DNA of 64,000 nt from Adlercreutzia agrestimuris (GTDB lineage: Bacteria; Actinomycetota; Coriobacteriia; Coriobacteriales; Eggerthellaceae): the NCBI RefSeq assembly GCF_943193125.1, contig NZ_CALPCX010000001.1:372001-436000 (forward strand). Direction: 5' to 3'. This document shows, in pieces, positions 48,907 to 58,803 of this stretch. The notes beneath the pieces are model-generated. The model was not told where the DNA came from, made no database searches, and was given only the letters and a program-made list of their open reading frames with translations. The first letter of the stretch is position 1; each line of letters opens with the position of its first letter. The translations under genes were made by a program, and so were the position numbers.

Positions 48907-50565
48907 TTAATTCGTGTCAGAAGAGGCGGCAGGAGATTTCCAGTCGGCACCAAGCACTACCAAGAAATCGCCATCAAAAGCAAACGTCCCGTCGTTCAAA
49001 AATAGCGTTCCGCATCCAAGCTTGCGCTGTAATTCTTGCGCCAACTCTTGATTTGCGCTTGCGCCATATATCACCATCGTTTGCGGATAATCAAAACTGT
49101 CAGCGTTGCCCGAATCTACCCGATAACCCATCTCTTGAATGAGGCCAGCAGCTTCTTCACCTGCACCATTGATGCCGTTTCCATTACGTACCGTAACCAA
49201 ACCATTGCGCCTAAGAGAGCCATCGGGATTCAAGCTTGAATCGCGCCCCTCAAACTGTCCTGTTCCTGAATCGGCCAAAATGGTGCCTGATACCTCATCA
49301 ACTATGTCTTCTTCTGTAGGCGGCAGCCCCTGGTCAACACGGCGCATCATCTCTGCCCATGCTTCTTCGTCGGTAATCTCATACCAAATGTTGTTGATAT
49401 ATTCTGAAGTAGTGGGCTCCATTGCGGTATACATGCTCGTTGACGTATCAAGTCCTTGCATTGCCTGAGCAAGACCGATGATGTCAGTCAGCGACAAATC
49501 AGTAGTGACATAATTTGAGAGCGTCTGCACAGTGCTTGTCATGGTCACAATGTCTGATGACAGCAGCTTTTTGGCAATTGCGGAAAGCACTAAACGCTGA
49601 TTTGCCGCACGATAAGAATCGCCATCTCCCATTTCGTCATACGCATGGCGCGAACGACACAGAATGAGCGCCTGATCACCATTGAGCGTCTGCAAACCAG
49701 CATCCAAATGTCCGCCCGCATCTGCATCATCAATGGTCATAGGCACATCAACTTCAATGCCGCCAAGCGCGTTGACAACATCGCGAAAACCGTCAAAGTT
49801 GATCTCGGCATAGTGCGAAATTGGCACTCCTGACATCTGCGAAACTACCTCAACACTAAGGCTTGGACCTTCAAGCGCATGGGCAGCGTTGAGTTTCTGA
49901 TAGCCGTATTCGCCCATATCAACCATCGTATCGCGATGGATGGATACCAACGTAACTTGCTTGTCCACCGGGTCAATTCGCGCGAGCATAATTGAGTCAG
50001 TACGATACGCTTCGCCAAAATCTCCCGATTCATCGCGCTCAGCAGAACCATCGGTTCCCATGAGCAACATATAAAATGGCTCATTTGCCATATCGGTTTC
50101 AACTAAAACATTGCGAAGATCGTCGTCTACACCCGCGCCAAAATTGCCAAAAATGCCACCGATGTATCCGAATGCAGCAGTAGCAGCAAACAGCACGACA
50201 GCCAAAGCAGCTGCCGCAATCACAACAACCTTTTTGCGTCGTTGAGATTGGCGCGCCACGTACTGCTTGCGACTCATGCGCGGTGTCGGCGAAACACGCG
50301 AAGCTTGCGCGTCATCCCCTGCGCTACGCCCTCGCGCATGTTCTTGTGAATGCGCTGCCGAACGCGCAGATTGTTGCGCAGACTGACGCTCTGGGCGCAC
50401 CCGCCCTACTGATTCGCCATACTGCTCTTGAGAACGAGTTCGTGAATAACGCGATGCAGGAGTTTGCGATCGCGAAGACATACGACGCGTTGCACCCGCA
50501 TGCTGAGGCATGGGCGCATCGTCATGGGCATAATAGTCTGATTCATTGCTGCGTTTATAGTCCAT
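48907..50565 (-). CDS. LytR-CpsA-Psr (LCP) family phosphotransferase
   Basis: A 552-residue protein. The basic, low-complexity cytoplasmic N-terminus (about 110 residues) is followed by one membrane helix (VVVIAAAALAVVLFAA). The LCP domain (YRTDSIMLARIDP, TLVSIHRDTMVDM, CRSRHAYDEMGDG, RAANQRLVLSAI) precedes a LytR C-terminal domain (VTVRNGNGINGAGEEAA). LCP enzymes attach glycopolymers to peptidoglycan. The neighbour makes amidated lipid II, so both act on the wall. Confidence 0.92.
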   Translation of the reverse strand: MDYKRSNESDYYAHDDAPMPQHAGATRRMSSRSQTPASRYSRTRSQEQYGESVGRVRPERQSAQQSARSAAHSQEHARGRSAGDDAQASRVSPTPRMSRKQYVARQSQRRKKVVVIAAAALAVVLFAATAAFGYIGGIFGNFGAGVDDDLRNVLVETDMANEPFYMLLMGTDGSAERDESGDFGEAYRTDSIMLARIDPVDKQVTLVSIHRDTMVDMGEYGYQKLNAAHALEGPSLSVEVVSQMSGVPISHYAEINFDGFRDVVNALGGIEVDVPMTIDDADAGGHLDAGLQTLNGDQALILCRSRHAYDEMGDGDSYRAANQRLVLSAIAKKLLSSDIVTMTSTVQTLSNYVTTDLSLTDIIGLAQAMQGLDTSTSMYTAMEPTTSEYINNIWYEITDEEAWAEMMRRVDQGLPPTEEDIVDEVSGTILADSGTGQFEGRDSSLNPDGSLRRNGLVTVRNGNGINGAGEEAAGLIQEMGYRVDSGNADSFDYPQTMVIYGASANQELAQELQRKLGCGTLFLNDGTFAFDGDFLVVLGADWKSPAASSDTN

Positions 50566-50691
50566 GGAGGTATTTTGACATGGCTACACGCTTCCTTGCA
50601 AGACAAAGCGCCTATCTCTGAGAAAATCCCACAGGCGAAAGGAGTCGCGCGAACAGCCTTCGGTCACGTTGCGCTCTGTTTTTCTGCGCCC

Positions 50692-52908
50692 CTATGCACC
50701 CAGCTTGGCCGCCATAGCAGCATTCGCCGAAAGCTCAGCCGCATCATCAAGCGGCGCAAGTGGCTCATGCTTAATGCCGCTACGACGCGTATGACGCTTG
50801 AGTGCCTCGGTCAACAGATGGTCGGCTATCTCGGGGTTTTTCGCAAGCAAAGGACCGTGCAAATACGTGCCAATGAGGTTTTTATAGCGAACGCCATCGG
50901 CATGAGTTTGTTCGTTGTTGCCGCATCCAACCGATGAAGTAACCTGCCCGAACGGCTCTACTCCTTCGCCCAAATAGGTACGACCAGCATGGTTTTCGTA
51001 GCCAACAACCGGATGGGCTGCCAAAGGCGACGAAAGCGCAATGTTGTTGGTAAGTCTGTCTGCCGAAGTACCCGGTCGTCGCGTGGTCATGTCAATCAGC
51101 CCAAGACCTTCAACTGTTTGACCGTCCAAAAGCCACTCATGACCAAGCATCTGATAGCTGCCACAAATAGCAAGCAAGGGCCCATCATTTTCCACATAGT
51201 CTTTAAGGTCATCGCGCATTGCAACCACATCAGCAGAAGCAAGGCGTTGCTCTCGGTCAGGGCTGCCACCCATCATGACAAGATCCACCTGCGCTAAATC
51301 AATGGTGTCACCATGCTGTACGCGAACAACCTCAACAGGGATGCCGCGCCAGCGCAAACGCTGCTCAAGTACGCGTACGTTACCGCCATCACCGTAGAGG
51401 TTAAGCAGATCTGGGAACAAATGCGCAATGACAACAGGGTTGTCCGTAGGTTCCTCAACTCCGCCCGCCGCTGGCTCAACTGTGCCCGCAGCTGCTGATG
51501 GGTCGGAAGCACTCGCGGCTAGCTCCACAGCTGACTCAGCTGTACTCGTGTCCGCTGCTGCAGCTTCAAGTGCGGCCTTAACCAATGGCAACGACGTATA
51601 GTTTGCAATCACGTAGGCATTGTGCGAAGTGGGCAGCTTCTGCATGCGCGCAAGCAAATCCTCTGCACTCTCAACAACATCAGCATGAATGTCGGCATAC
51701 TTCAGGCGCACTTGCATATCTTTACCTCGAATGCCACCTGCGAATACTTGCATGCGCCCGCTGTCTGCCAACTCTTCAAAATCAATATCCCACAACCACG
51801 ACACATCACGACCGTCGGCTTCTTTATCATTAATGAAAAAGGCGACTACTTTAGGCTGATCATCTTGTGCCACAATCTTGAGGTTCTGATTGAATCCCGT
51901 GGGGTTTTTCGCCAGATTAAGCAAAACAGTCCGTCCCGCAATATCAAAAGTCTCAAGACGACCATTTTGTGGATTGAACGCGTCAATGGCTTGCTGAATT
52001 GCCTTCCCGCTGCAGCCCAGCAACTCGGCTCCAACAGCAACCGCCAGCAAGTTATACACCATATACGCACCATTAAACGGCGCACTAAGTGATATTCCTG
52101 CATTGTTTTCGCTCGGACGCACTACCTCAAATGCCACATGATCAGATGCAAGCTCTACATTCTCTGCAGCAAATTCAAGTGCTGGCCTGCTAAAACCGCA
52201 GCTAGGACAGATATATTCGCCCAGCTGTCCATATTGGCGAAAATCATACGTGAACATGGTGGAACACCGCTGGCACATCGTAGCATCAGTAACGGTATTC
52301 TGCGCAAGTCCCATGGACGCACTGACGCCAAATGCAATCGAAGGGGTATGCTCACGACCGACCGCCTGTGCTGCCTGCTCGGCAATGTAGGCACAAAGTG
52401 GGTCATCAGCGTTGTAAACCAAAACGCTTTTGGGCGAAGACGCAAGTGCACCCACAATGCTATCTTGAATTCTATCTATCTCACCGCATCGATCTAACTG
52501 ATCGCGGAACAGATTGAGAAGTACGACATAATCTGCTTGAAGCTGCGGCAACACTTTCGCCAGCCACAGCTCATCGCTCTCAAAGACACCCCAATCAGCA
52601 TGACCCGCATGCAAAAGCGACGTTGCAATGCCCGAATCTAAATTTGCACCCGTGCGATTGCAAACCACACTCATTCCGGCACATTCAAGCACATCAGCCA
52701 ACAAGTTCGTCACCGTTGTTTTGCCATTCGTGCCCACAACGACAACAGAACCGCGCTCAAGTTTGCCACGCGCATCGCCAATCACTTGCGGATCCACATA
52801 TAGTGCAACTTTGCCGGGAAAGTTTGCTGCCGGCCTATGGAAAAGGTGCTTTAAACCCCAGGTTGATGCCGCACTAATAACGCGCGCACCCGCATATCGC
52901 AGTCCCAT
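50692..52908 (-). CDS. MurT-GatD fusion, lipid II isoglutaminyl synthase
   Basis: A 738-residue protein joining two normally separate subunits. Residues 1-430 are MurT: Mur-ligase ATP loop VVGTNGKTTVTNLLADVL, a zinc ribbon (CQRC...CPSC) and NLAKNPTGFNQ. An Ala/Thr/Glu-rich linker (about 450-490) follows. The rest is GatD, a glutamine amidotransferase with LAICGSYQMLGHEW (nucleophilic Cys) and GTYLHGPLLAKNPE (catalytic His). Together they amidate D-Glu of lipid II to D-isoglutamine. AAGGAGAC precedes the ATG. Confidence 0.92.
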   Translation of the reverse strand: MGLRYAGARVISAASTWGLKHLFHRPAANFPGKVALYVDPQVIGDARGKLERGSVVVVGTNGKTTVTNLLADVLECAGMSVVCNRTGANLDSGIATSLLHAGHADWGVFESDELWLAKVLPQLQADYVVLLNLFRDQLDRCGEIDRIQDSIVGALASSPKSVLVYNADDPLCAYIAEQAAQAVGREHTPSIAFGVSASMGLAQNTVTDATMCQRCSTMFTYDFRQYGQLGEYICPSCGFSRPALEFAAENVELASDHVAFEVVRPSENNAGISLSAPFNGAYMVYNLLAVAVGAELLGCSGKAIQQAIDAFNPQNGRLETFDIAGRTVLLNLAKNPTGFNQNLKIVAQDDQPKVVAFFINDKEADGRDVSWLWDIDFEELADSGRMQVFAGGIRGKDMQVRLKYADIHADVVESAEDLLARMQKLPTSHNAYVIANYTSLPLVKAALEAAAADTSTAESAVELAASASDPSAAAGTVEPAAGGVEEPTDNPVVIAHLFPDLLNLYGDGGNVRVLEQRLRWRGIPVEVVRVQHGDTIDLAQVDLVMMGGSPDREQRLASADVVAMRDDLKDYVENDGPLLAICGSYQMLGHEWLLDGQTVEGLGLIDMTTRRPGTSADRLTNNIALSSPLAAHPVVGYENHAGRTYLGEGVEPFGQVTSSVGCGNNEQTHADGVRYKNLIGTYLHGPLLAKNPEIADHLLTEALKRHTRRSGIKHEPLAPLDDAAELSANAAMAAKLGA

Positions 52909-52930
52909 GAACGTTATGTCTCCTTATGAC

Positions 52931-53080
52931 TTAGAGCCCGTCAGCCTCAAAGCGCTTCTTCGGCGCTTTTTGGCAAATGGCGCAACTCAATGCTATTTCC
53001 TTGGTAATTTTGCCAGCCTTCACCAATTCGTGCAAACTCTTATCCATAGTGCGCATGCCTTCTGAGGCATTCACACCAGA
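52931..53080 (-). pseudogene. PilT-type twitching ATPase, C-terminal remnant
   Basis: The minus strand reads SEGMRTMDKSLHELVKAGKI and TKEIALSCA, the conserved end of type IV pilus retraction ATPases (GMQTMDQSLxxL, then GxIxxExA). Nothing of the ATPase core is present, and the frame is stopped at the upstream edge. It is a fragment left by gene loss, between MurT-GatD and the HPt gene. Confidence 0.65.
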
Positions 53081-53082
53081 TG

Positions 53083-53454
53083 CTACCTGTTCAATTCGGA
53101 CGTGATTGCGCCAATAACCAGCTCATATGCTTGTTTCGTTTGTTCAAGTAATGCAGGAGCCGCATCTCTGTTGGCGGGGGTTCCTGATTCATCCAGACGC
53201 AGCGCATCAGCCAACGCAGCGCTGGCCTCATACAGGGGCGTAAATCCCAGATCTCGTCCCGTACCCTTCATCGTGTGTGCCGCGCGAAAAGCCTCTGCGG
53301 TATTGCCTGATTCCCATGAGTCCAGCAAAAGCTGATAGCTGGTATCCTGCAAGAAGATGCTCATGAACTTTTTGATGCGCTCATCGGTGAGTAATCGCCC
53401 GCGAACACCCTCCAGGTCTCCGCCAAATTGCTCATAGCAGCTTTCAAGCGACAT
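53083..53454 (-). CDS. Histidine phosphotransfer (HPt) protein
   Basis: A 123-residue four-helix protein with the HPt phosphorylation motif AAHTMKGTGRDLGF (His at about 68). ATG 53,454 has GGAAGGAG upstream. It lies 52 bp downstream of a receiver-HD-GYP-GGDEF gene on the same strand and may pass phosphate to that receiver. Confidence 0.9.
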   Translation of the reverse strand: MSLESCYEQFGGDLEGVRGRLLTDERIKKFMSIFLQDTSYQLLLDSWESGNTAEAFRAAHTMKGTGRDLGFTPLYEASAALADALRLDESGTPANRDAAPALLEQTKQAYELVIGAITSELNR

Positions 53455-53506
53455 ACACACGTCTCCTTCCTCTAGGCGAAACCTTTCTGCCCGTCAGTTT
53501 CGCACC

Positions 53507-55600
53507 CTACGCCTCAGACAGATCAATAGCTGACAGAGCCGTATCTTGTGCATCAATTTCTTCGATCACATCTTCCATATCCTCGAAGAACGCATACTGC
53601 CCCCGACCAGCGCGTTTTACTGCATATAACGCCTGGTCAGCATGGCGAAACATGGTATCGTAATCCGTTGATTCTCCCCGCGCAATAGCAACTCCCATAC
53701 TAATGGAAATCTCAAATCCTTCAAACGCACCGCCAATAGAACCATAAATACGTGCAATAGGTGCACAGGGATCCGTATTGAGTTCCATGAACATTAAAAA
53801 CTCATCGCCACCTACACGAGCCACAATATCATTAGTGCGAACGCTGCCTTTTAACTGCCCAGCAAGGTGTTGCAATACCTGATCACCAAAGAGGTGGCCC
53901 CGAGTATCATTGGCCTTTTTGAAATTATCCAGATCAATGAGCATAAATACAAAGGTGTGATCTGGATGTGCCGCCATGCGCTCAGCAATTGCTTTGCGAA
54001 CATACGCATGATTCATCAGTCCCGTAAGATGATCGTGTGTTGCCTTGTGCTGCAGCTCAACCATGTGCTGGTGGCTCTCGTGGATATCTACCATTTTTCC
54101 GATAGAGCCCGTGTAGACAGGCACGTCATCGTTTGACCATATTGCATGCGCCGTAAAGTGATACCAGCGCAACTTACCATCAACCATTCCTTCAAAATCC
54201 ATACGAACAATTGGATCATCAGGCGTGGTATTGCGAAGTGCATCGTGAACTAACTTGAGCAGTTCTTCGCCGAAAGCTCCAACAATGCGCTTGTTATGAT
54301 AGGGATCCATAATGACTTGTTCACTGTTGAGTTCGCTATGACCCCAGTCTGACACCACCATCATGGGCGGATTCTCGGTATATTCATACTGTGTTTCGTT
54401 AGACATTGAGGCAAAAAAGCGATACTTCATGCGCTCATATTCCAGCATTGAAAGCGTACGCGAAGACGCGGCAACGCATTCAGGCCGCGCAACGCTCTCA
54501 ACAATGCGATTAACTGTGCGATTTGAGTGACCCGTTAATGACGTACTGTCCAACTGTCCGCGAATCTCTTCAGAGCACTCTTTGAAGCATTCCAGCAAAA
54601 ATGGGTTGAACTGACCACATTCGCCATTCAAGATCATCTCCATTGCCTTTTCATGCGAATATGCGTCCTTGTAAACACGCTTACTGATCAATGCATCATA
54701 CACATCAGCCAAAGAGACCACTTGCGCTGAAATGGGAATTTCATCACCTTTGAGGCCATCAGGATATCCGCGGCCATCATAACGCTCATGATGCCAACGG
54801 CAGATTTCATAGGCCACCTTTACCAGAGGTTCATTTTGATACAGCGCTAGATCATCAAGCATTTGAGCGCCAATGATGGTATGGGTTTTCATGCACTCAA
54901 ACTCTTCATCAGTGAGCCTATCCGGTTTGTTAAGCACCTCATCAGGAATAGAAATCTTGCCAATATCATGTAAAGACGATGCCATGGAAATGAGCGATAT
55001 TTGCTCTGCGGTCAGGCCGTATTGGTCGGTGCATTTTGCAATGTAGTTAAGCAAAATGTCGGTCATCGTGCTGACGTGCAGAACGTGCAGGCCACTTTCT
55101 CCATTGCGAAACTCGACAATTTGGCCAAGAACCGCAACCATGAGGCTGTTGCCTTTTTCGCGTTCGTGTATTTGATCTGCAACCATACCCACCAACGCAC
55201 GATGTTTAGCGTAGAGCATGAGCGTGTTTGTCACGCGGCGGCGGACAATATTGGCATCAAAAGGCCGGCTGATAAAGTCAGTAACGCCCAATTCGTAAGC
55301 GCGCTCAATATATGCTGAAGCCTTTTCCGAGGACACCATAATGACGGGAATCTCTTTGATCCAGTCATTTTTGTTCATGACGGCTAATACTTCAAAGCCA
55401 TCCATCTCGGGCATAACAATATCCAAAAGCACCAGCGAAATTGCTGTGCCGAGCGACTGAATATACCCCACGCCTTCAAGACCGTTAGCAGCCTCAATAA
55501 TGTTATATTCTTCGCCAATCATGTCCGCCAAAAGCGCACGATTCATAGCAGAATCATCTACGATGAGAACAGTTTGTTTTGCATCCGCGGCGGAGTGCAT
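53507..55600 (-). CDS. Response regulator with HD-GYP and GGDEF domains
   Basis: A 697-residue protein. Receiver domain (VLIVDDSAMNRALL, phospho-Asp in LLDIVMPEMDG), then an HD-GYP domain (SSLHDIGKISIPDEVL, HHERYDGRGYPDGLKG), a PAS-like middle, and a C-terminal GGDEF domain with intact active site (RVGGDEFLMF, DNFKKANDTRGHLFGD). It can potentially make and degrade c-di-GMP. GGGAGG precedes the ATG. The only pilus trace nearby is the PilT remnant. Confidence 0.93.
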   Translation of the reverse strand: MHSAADAKQTVLIVDDSAMNRALLADMIGEEYNIIEAANGLEGVGYIQSLGTAISLVLLDIVMPEMDGFEVLAVMNKNDWIKEIPVIMVSSEKASAYIERAYELGVTDFISRPFDANIVRRRVTNTLMLYAKHRALVGMVADQIHEREKGNSLMVAVLGQIVEFRNGESGLHVLHVSTMTDILLNYIAKCTDQYGLTAEQISLISMASSLHDIGKISIPDEVLNKPDRLTDEEFECMKTHTIIGAQMLDDLALYQNEPLVKVAYEICRWHHERYDGRGYPDGLKGDEIPISAQVVSLADVYDALISKRVYKDAYSHEKAMEMILNGECGQFNPFLLECFKECSEEIRGQLDSTSLTGHSNRTVNRIVESVARPECVAASSRTLSMLEYERMKYRFFASMSNETQYEYTENPPMMVVSDWGHSELNSEQVIMDPYHNKRIVGAFGEELLKLVHDALRNTTPDDPIVRMDFEGMVDGKLRWYHFTAHAIWSNDDVPVYTGSIGKMVDIHESHQHMVELQHKATHDHLTGLMNHAYVRKAIAERMAAHPDHTFVFMLIDLDNFKKANDTRGHLFGDQVLQHLAGQLKGSVRTNDIVARVGGDEFLMFMELNTDPCAPIARIYGSIGGAFEGFEISISMGVAIARGESTDYDTMFRHADQALYAVKRAGRGQYAFFEDMEDVIEEIDAQDTALSAIDLSEA

Positions 55601-55871
55601 GAAAACGAGCCTCCCTTAATAACTGCGCATATATGTGAGCTATCTTGTTTCCCCGAAGCCGCTCTTTTTGCTGGAGCCAGGCAAACCGATCCGGCATCAT
55701 GCAACGCAATTTCAGCACGAAGCCACCCGAGCCATTCACCAGCATTACTCCTGATGCAGTATAACCTATGACCTGGTGACTTGTTCATAAATAAACCCCG
55801 CTAACGGCCTCACCGCAACAACAGATGCGCTAAACGTCAGCCACGCTTTACCCCCATCCATCTAAGCGGAC

Positions 55872-55892
55872 GCCTTTCCTGCCAAACCTCAC
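55872..55892 (+). repeat. Possible solo end of the dispersed repeat
   Basis: CTTTCCTGCCAAACCT resembles the right end of the elements at 35,286 and 46,745 but is short and diverged. Confidence 0.25.
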
Positions 55893-55908
55893 GAAATAAG
55901 GGATAAAA

Positions 55909-55945
55909 AGAAAAAGGCCAGCAAGCAAATGCCTGCCGACCTTCA
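55909..55945 (-). terminator. Terminator of tRNA-Thr
   Basis: AAGGTCGGCAGGC/GCTTGCTGGCCTT stem with T5 on the minus strand. Confidence 0.85.
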
Positions 55946-55953
55946 AAATACTC

Positions 55954-56029
55954 TGGAGCCAACGAGCGGATTCGAACCGCTGACCTACGCATTACGAGTG
56001 CGTTGCTCTACCAGCTGAGCCACGTTGGC
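55954..56029 (-). tRNA. tRNA-Thr(CGT)
   Basis: 76 nt with encoded CCA. Acceptor GCCAACG/CGTTGGC, D arm GCTC/GAGC, anticodon loop CTCGTAA, T loop TTCGAAT. All stems pair. Confidence 0.95.
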
Positions 56030-56152
56030 GCAAAGGCGCTTCAATAAGCGCGAACATGAAGTATACCGAATCGCTTGCAGACAAACAAGATACAATCGCG
56101 AAATCATCGCAAGTAAGCGCTCAGCACCCAGCGTGAGTTACGTCACGCGCTT

Positions 56153-56848
56153 CTAACACTCATCAGGATTGATCCGATATCCAATTCCCCATACCGTTTC
56201 AATAATGAGCGGCTGTGTTGGATCGTCTTCAACTTTTGCGCGAAGCTTCTTGATGAAAACCGTGATGCTGCTCGTTTCACCCACAAACTCTGGTCCCCAT
56301 ACCGCTTCAACCAGCTGCTCACGCGAAAACACCACACCGGGATTATGTGCCAGCACCGACATTATGTTGAATTCCTTAGGCGTCAGCGGAACCACTTTCC
56401 CATCCTTGAGCATGCGATGTTGCCCCATATCAAGCTCCAGACGACCAAGGGTAATCGCGCTGTTAGACGAAGGCTGAAGTAGTTGCATATGAGCTCGTCG
56501 AAGGAGTGCTTCGATATGCATGAGCAGCTCACGCGGATCAAAGGGCTTAACCATGTAGTCATCACCGCCAGCGGCAAACCCGACGCCTTTATCAACAATG
56601 TCACCTTTTGCGGAGAGAAAAATAACGGGAGTAGTGATGCCTTTTGCGCGCAGCTCTCTGCATGCTGTAAAACCATCCACTTTTGGCATCATGACATCCA
56701 TGATGACGAGATCAGGCTTGCATTCTTCAATAATACGCAACGCCTCCGCGCCATTTTCGGCGTAGGCGAATTCATAGCCCGCATCCACCACCATATCTCT
56801 CACCAGTCGCTCAATGCGAGGTTCGTCATCAACAAGTAAAATCTTCAT
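56153..56848 (-). CDS. PhoB/OmpR-type response regulator
   Basis: A 231-residue regulator. Receiver with KILLVDDEP, phospho-Asp in DLVIMDVMMPKVDG and a late Lys (MVKPFDP). The winged helix has LTPKEFNIMSVLAHNPG and TVFIKKLRAKVED. ATG 56,848 with GAGGGAGAAAG upstream is preferred. It overlaps the kinase gene by 20 bp. Likely target: the divergent dmsAB-like operon beyond the kinase. Confidence 0.93.
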   Translation of the reverse strand: MKILLVDDEPRIERLVRDMVVDAGYEFAYAENGAEALRIIEECKPDLVIMDVMMPKVDGFTACRELRAKGITTPVIFLSAKGDIVDKGVGFAAGGDDYMVKPFDPRELLMHIEALLRRAHMQLLQPSSNSAITLGRLELDMGQHRMLKDGKVVPLTPKEFNIMSVLAHNPGVVFSREQLVEAVWGPEFVGETSSITVFIKKLRAKVEDDPTQPLIIETVWGIGYRINPDEC

Positions 56849-58562
56849 CGCTTTCTCCCTCGTCAAGAGCAACATAAGGTATGCGTACCGTGAAAGTGCT
56901 TCCCACTTTCACTTGACTTTCAACCGACACGCTTCCTCCATGCAGCTCAGCCACATTTCGCACCACAACAAGACCGAGTCCTGTTCCTCGATAGCGTCTA
57001 TTTGCTGACTGACCAGCCTGTTTGTAAAGTTCAAATACTTCGTCAATATCCTCAGGCGCAATCCCCATACCGTCATCTACAACTTTAATCACGATATCTT
57101 CGCCATCAAAAGAGACCGCCAGCTCAACTGAACCACCGCGGTGAGTATACTTAATAGCATTGTTAACAAGATTCTCCAGAACACGGCGCAGCTTCTCCCA
57201 ATCTGCCATGGTTATAGGAACATCCGCCCCAACACTAGTGCAAAGCGCAACGTCTTTGTTTTGCGCAATGGGCTCAAGCGAGCGCTTCACAAGACCCACC
57301 AAATCAACAAAGTCAACTGGTTCAGGAAGCAGCTCGTCTTTTTTCGCCGCGTGTTTTGAAATTGCCAGGATGTTATTTACCATCGACAAAAGCAACGTTG
57401 CATTCATCTCAATCTCACACACCGCGTCGCGCGTTTTAGCGTCAAGAGTATCGTTTTCAGACAAGATGCGCGCATATGCCAAGATAGACGTAAGTGGCGT
57501 GCGCAATTCGTGACTAACAATGGCGAAGAACTCGTTTTTGTAAGCAACCTCTTCACCGAGCCGATCAATGGCTAGCTTGAGCTCCCGTTTCTGGTAGTTG
57601 AGCAGGTCGTTCAAGACCATGAGATCCTCGGTTTTTTCGCGAACTTGCCCTTCCAGGTCATCATAGAGCACCTGCAAATCTTGCGCCATTTTGTCGAAAT
57701 CGCTTGTCAGCTCAGTCAACTCATCGGGTTGATTCATAAACTTTCGCTTGGTGTTGAGCGCATAATTAAAGTTGCCCTCGCCCACTTTTTCGGCTGCATT
57801 GCGCAGCTCATCAATGGGTCGCAAAATGATTTTACTCGTCACAAAATACACGCCCGCAAATGCTGCCAACATCATACACAGCACCATGATGACCTGCTGA
57901 ATGACGCTCGTCTGTACGCCGCTTTGATAGATATTCATGGGCTCGGTAATAGAAAGAGCGCCGCCAACTTCGCCAACAACCATACCCTCTTTTGGGTATC
58001 CATACTGGTCAAGTTCACCCACCGGCTCCCCGTGACATTCCAAACACGACTCGGTCACGTAGAGCGGCTCAGAGTAACGAAAAACGCTTTCGCCATCTGC
58101 ATTCTTTTCAACGCGCCAGTATGCTTTAAGCGTAGAATCCGCATTGAAAGCATCAAGCGCTGATTGCTCAAAGGAATCGGGAGCGTTTGCTAACTGACGA
58201 GGAGTTTCATTGGTGAATCGAATGGAATAGTCGGTCTCAGTTGTGAAGAGCATCGAAATTGATTTCGCGGCCACCACGCACACCAAATGTTTCGTGCGAA
58301 ACGTACCATCCTCTGCACGATTGATAACATTTTGGTTCATATCAACAAAGTCCCACGCCGCGCGCATTTCCGCGGCTAACACCTCCGCTTTTTCGCGCGC
58401 TTCTGTTTGCACCTGTTCATTTTGCAGATAGACATTCCAGGCAATATCAATACCCATCAACACCACCATGATGGCGGCAATTGAGAGAAAAATCTTAAAT
58501 CGAATGCCATAGCGAATTGCCCTGATGGGCTCATCGCTTGTTGCAGGTTTGTCGCCCCTCAC
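56829..58562 (-). CDS. Heme-binding membrane sensor histidine kinase
   Basis: A 577-residue kinase. One membrane helix (FKIFLSIAAIMVVLMGIDIA), then a periplasmic DUF3365/Tll0287-like domain with a c-type heme motif (ESCLECHGEP, about residue 195). A second helix, HAMP, HisKA (SHELRTPLTS) and HATPase (NLVNNAIKYTH, DDGMGIAPED, GTGLGLVVV) follow. The heme suggests redox, oxygen or NO sensing. GTG 58,562 with AAGGAGGAG is preferred over an upstream GTG without ribosome site. Confidence 0.9.
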   Translation of the reverse strand: MRGDKPATSDEPIRAIRYGIRFKIFLSIAAIMVVLMGIDIAWNVYLQNEQVQTEAREKAEVLAAEMRAAWDFVDMNQNVINRAEDGTFRTKHLVCVVAAKSISMLFTTETDYSIRFTNETPRQLANAPDSFEQSALDAFNADSTLKAYWRVEKNADGESVFRYSEPLYVTESCLECHGEPVGELDQYGYPKEGMVVGEVGGALSITEPMNIYQSGVQTSVIQQVIMVLCMMLAAFAGVYFVTSKIILRPIDELRNAAEKVGEGNFNYALNTKRKFMNQPDELTELTSDFDKMAQDLQVLYDDLEGQVREKTEDLMVLNDLLNYQKRELKLAIDRLGEEVAYKNEFFAIVSHELRTPLTSILAYARILSENDTLDAKTRDAVCEIEMNATLLLSMVNNILAISKHAAKKDELLPEPVDFVDLVGLVKRSLEPIAQNKDVALCTSVGADVPITMADWEKLRRVLENLVNNAIKYTHRGGSVELAVSFDGEDIVIKVVDDGMGIAPEDIDEVFELYKQAGQSANRRYRGTGLGLVVVRNVAELHGGSVSVESQVKVGSTFTVRIPYVALDEGESDEDFTC

Positions 58563-58734
58563 GACTCCTCCTTCGCCTATCTTTGTTATTATCACTGATC
58601 TTTGTTTCTTGGCGAAAGACCCCAACACGAAGGTAATTCTTTTTTAATATTTGTCACAGTTTTTTAATACAAAGTTATGCACCAAAACATTGAGTCGTTT
58701 TCGCCCAGTTGCCACAATTATCCCAACAAGTGGT

Positions 58735-58759
58735 ACTGGAATACTGAGGAGGTTCCAGT
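58735..58759 (+). promoter_or_regulatory. Inverted repeat upstream of the dmsA-like gene
   Basis: ACTGGAA and TTCCAGT form a 7-bp inverted repeat separated by 11 bp, about 45 bp before the ATG. It may be an operator for the adjacent regulator or a leader hairpin. Confidence 0.35.
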
Positions 58760-58803
58760 CCAACACTTGATGAGGGTGTTTCTACACGGAGGAGGAGAGT
58801 TCT

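Noticed and set aside
52960..52985. AGCGC/GCGCT hairpin with T run as a plus-strand terminator
   Set aside because: It lies within the PilT remnant coding sequence, and no plus-strand gene ends nearby.
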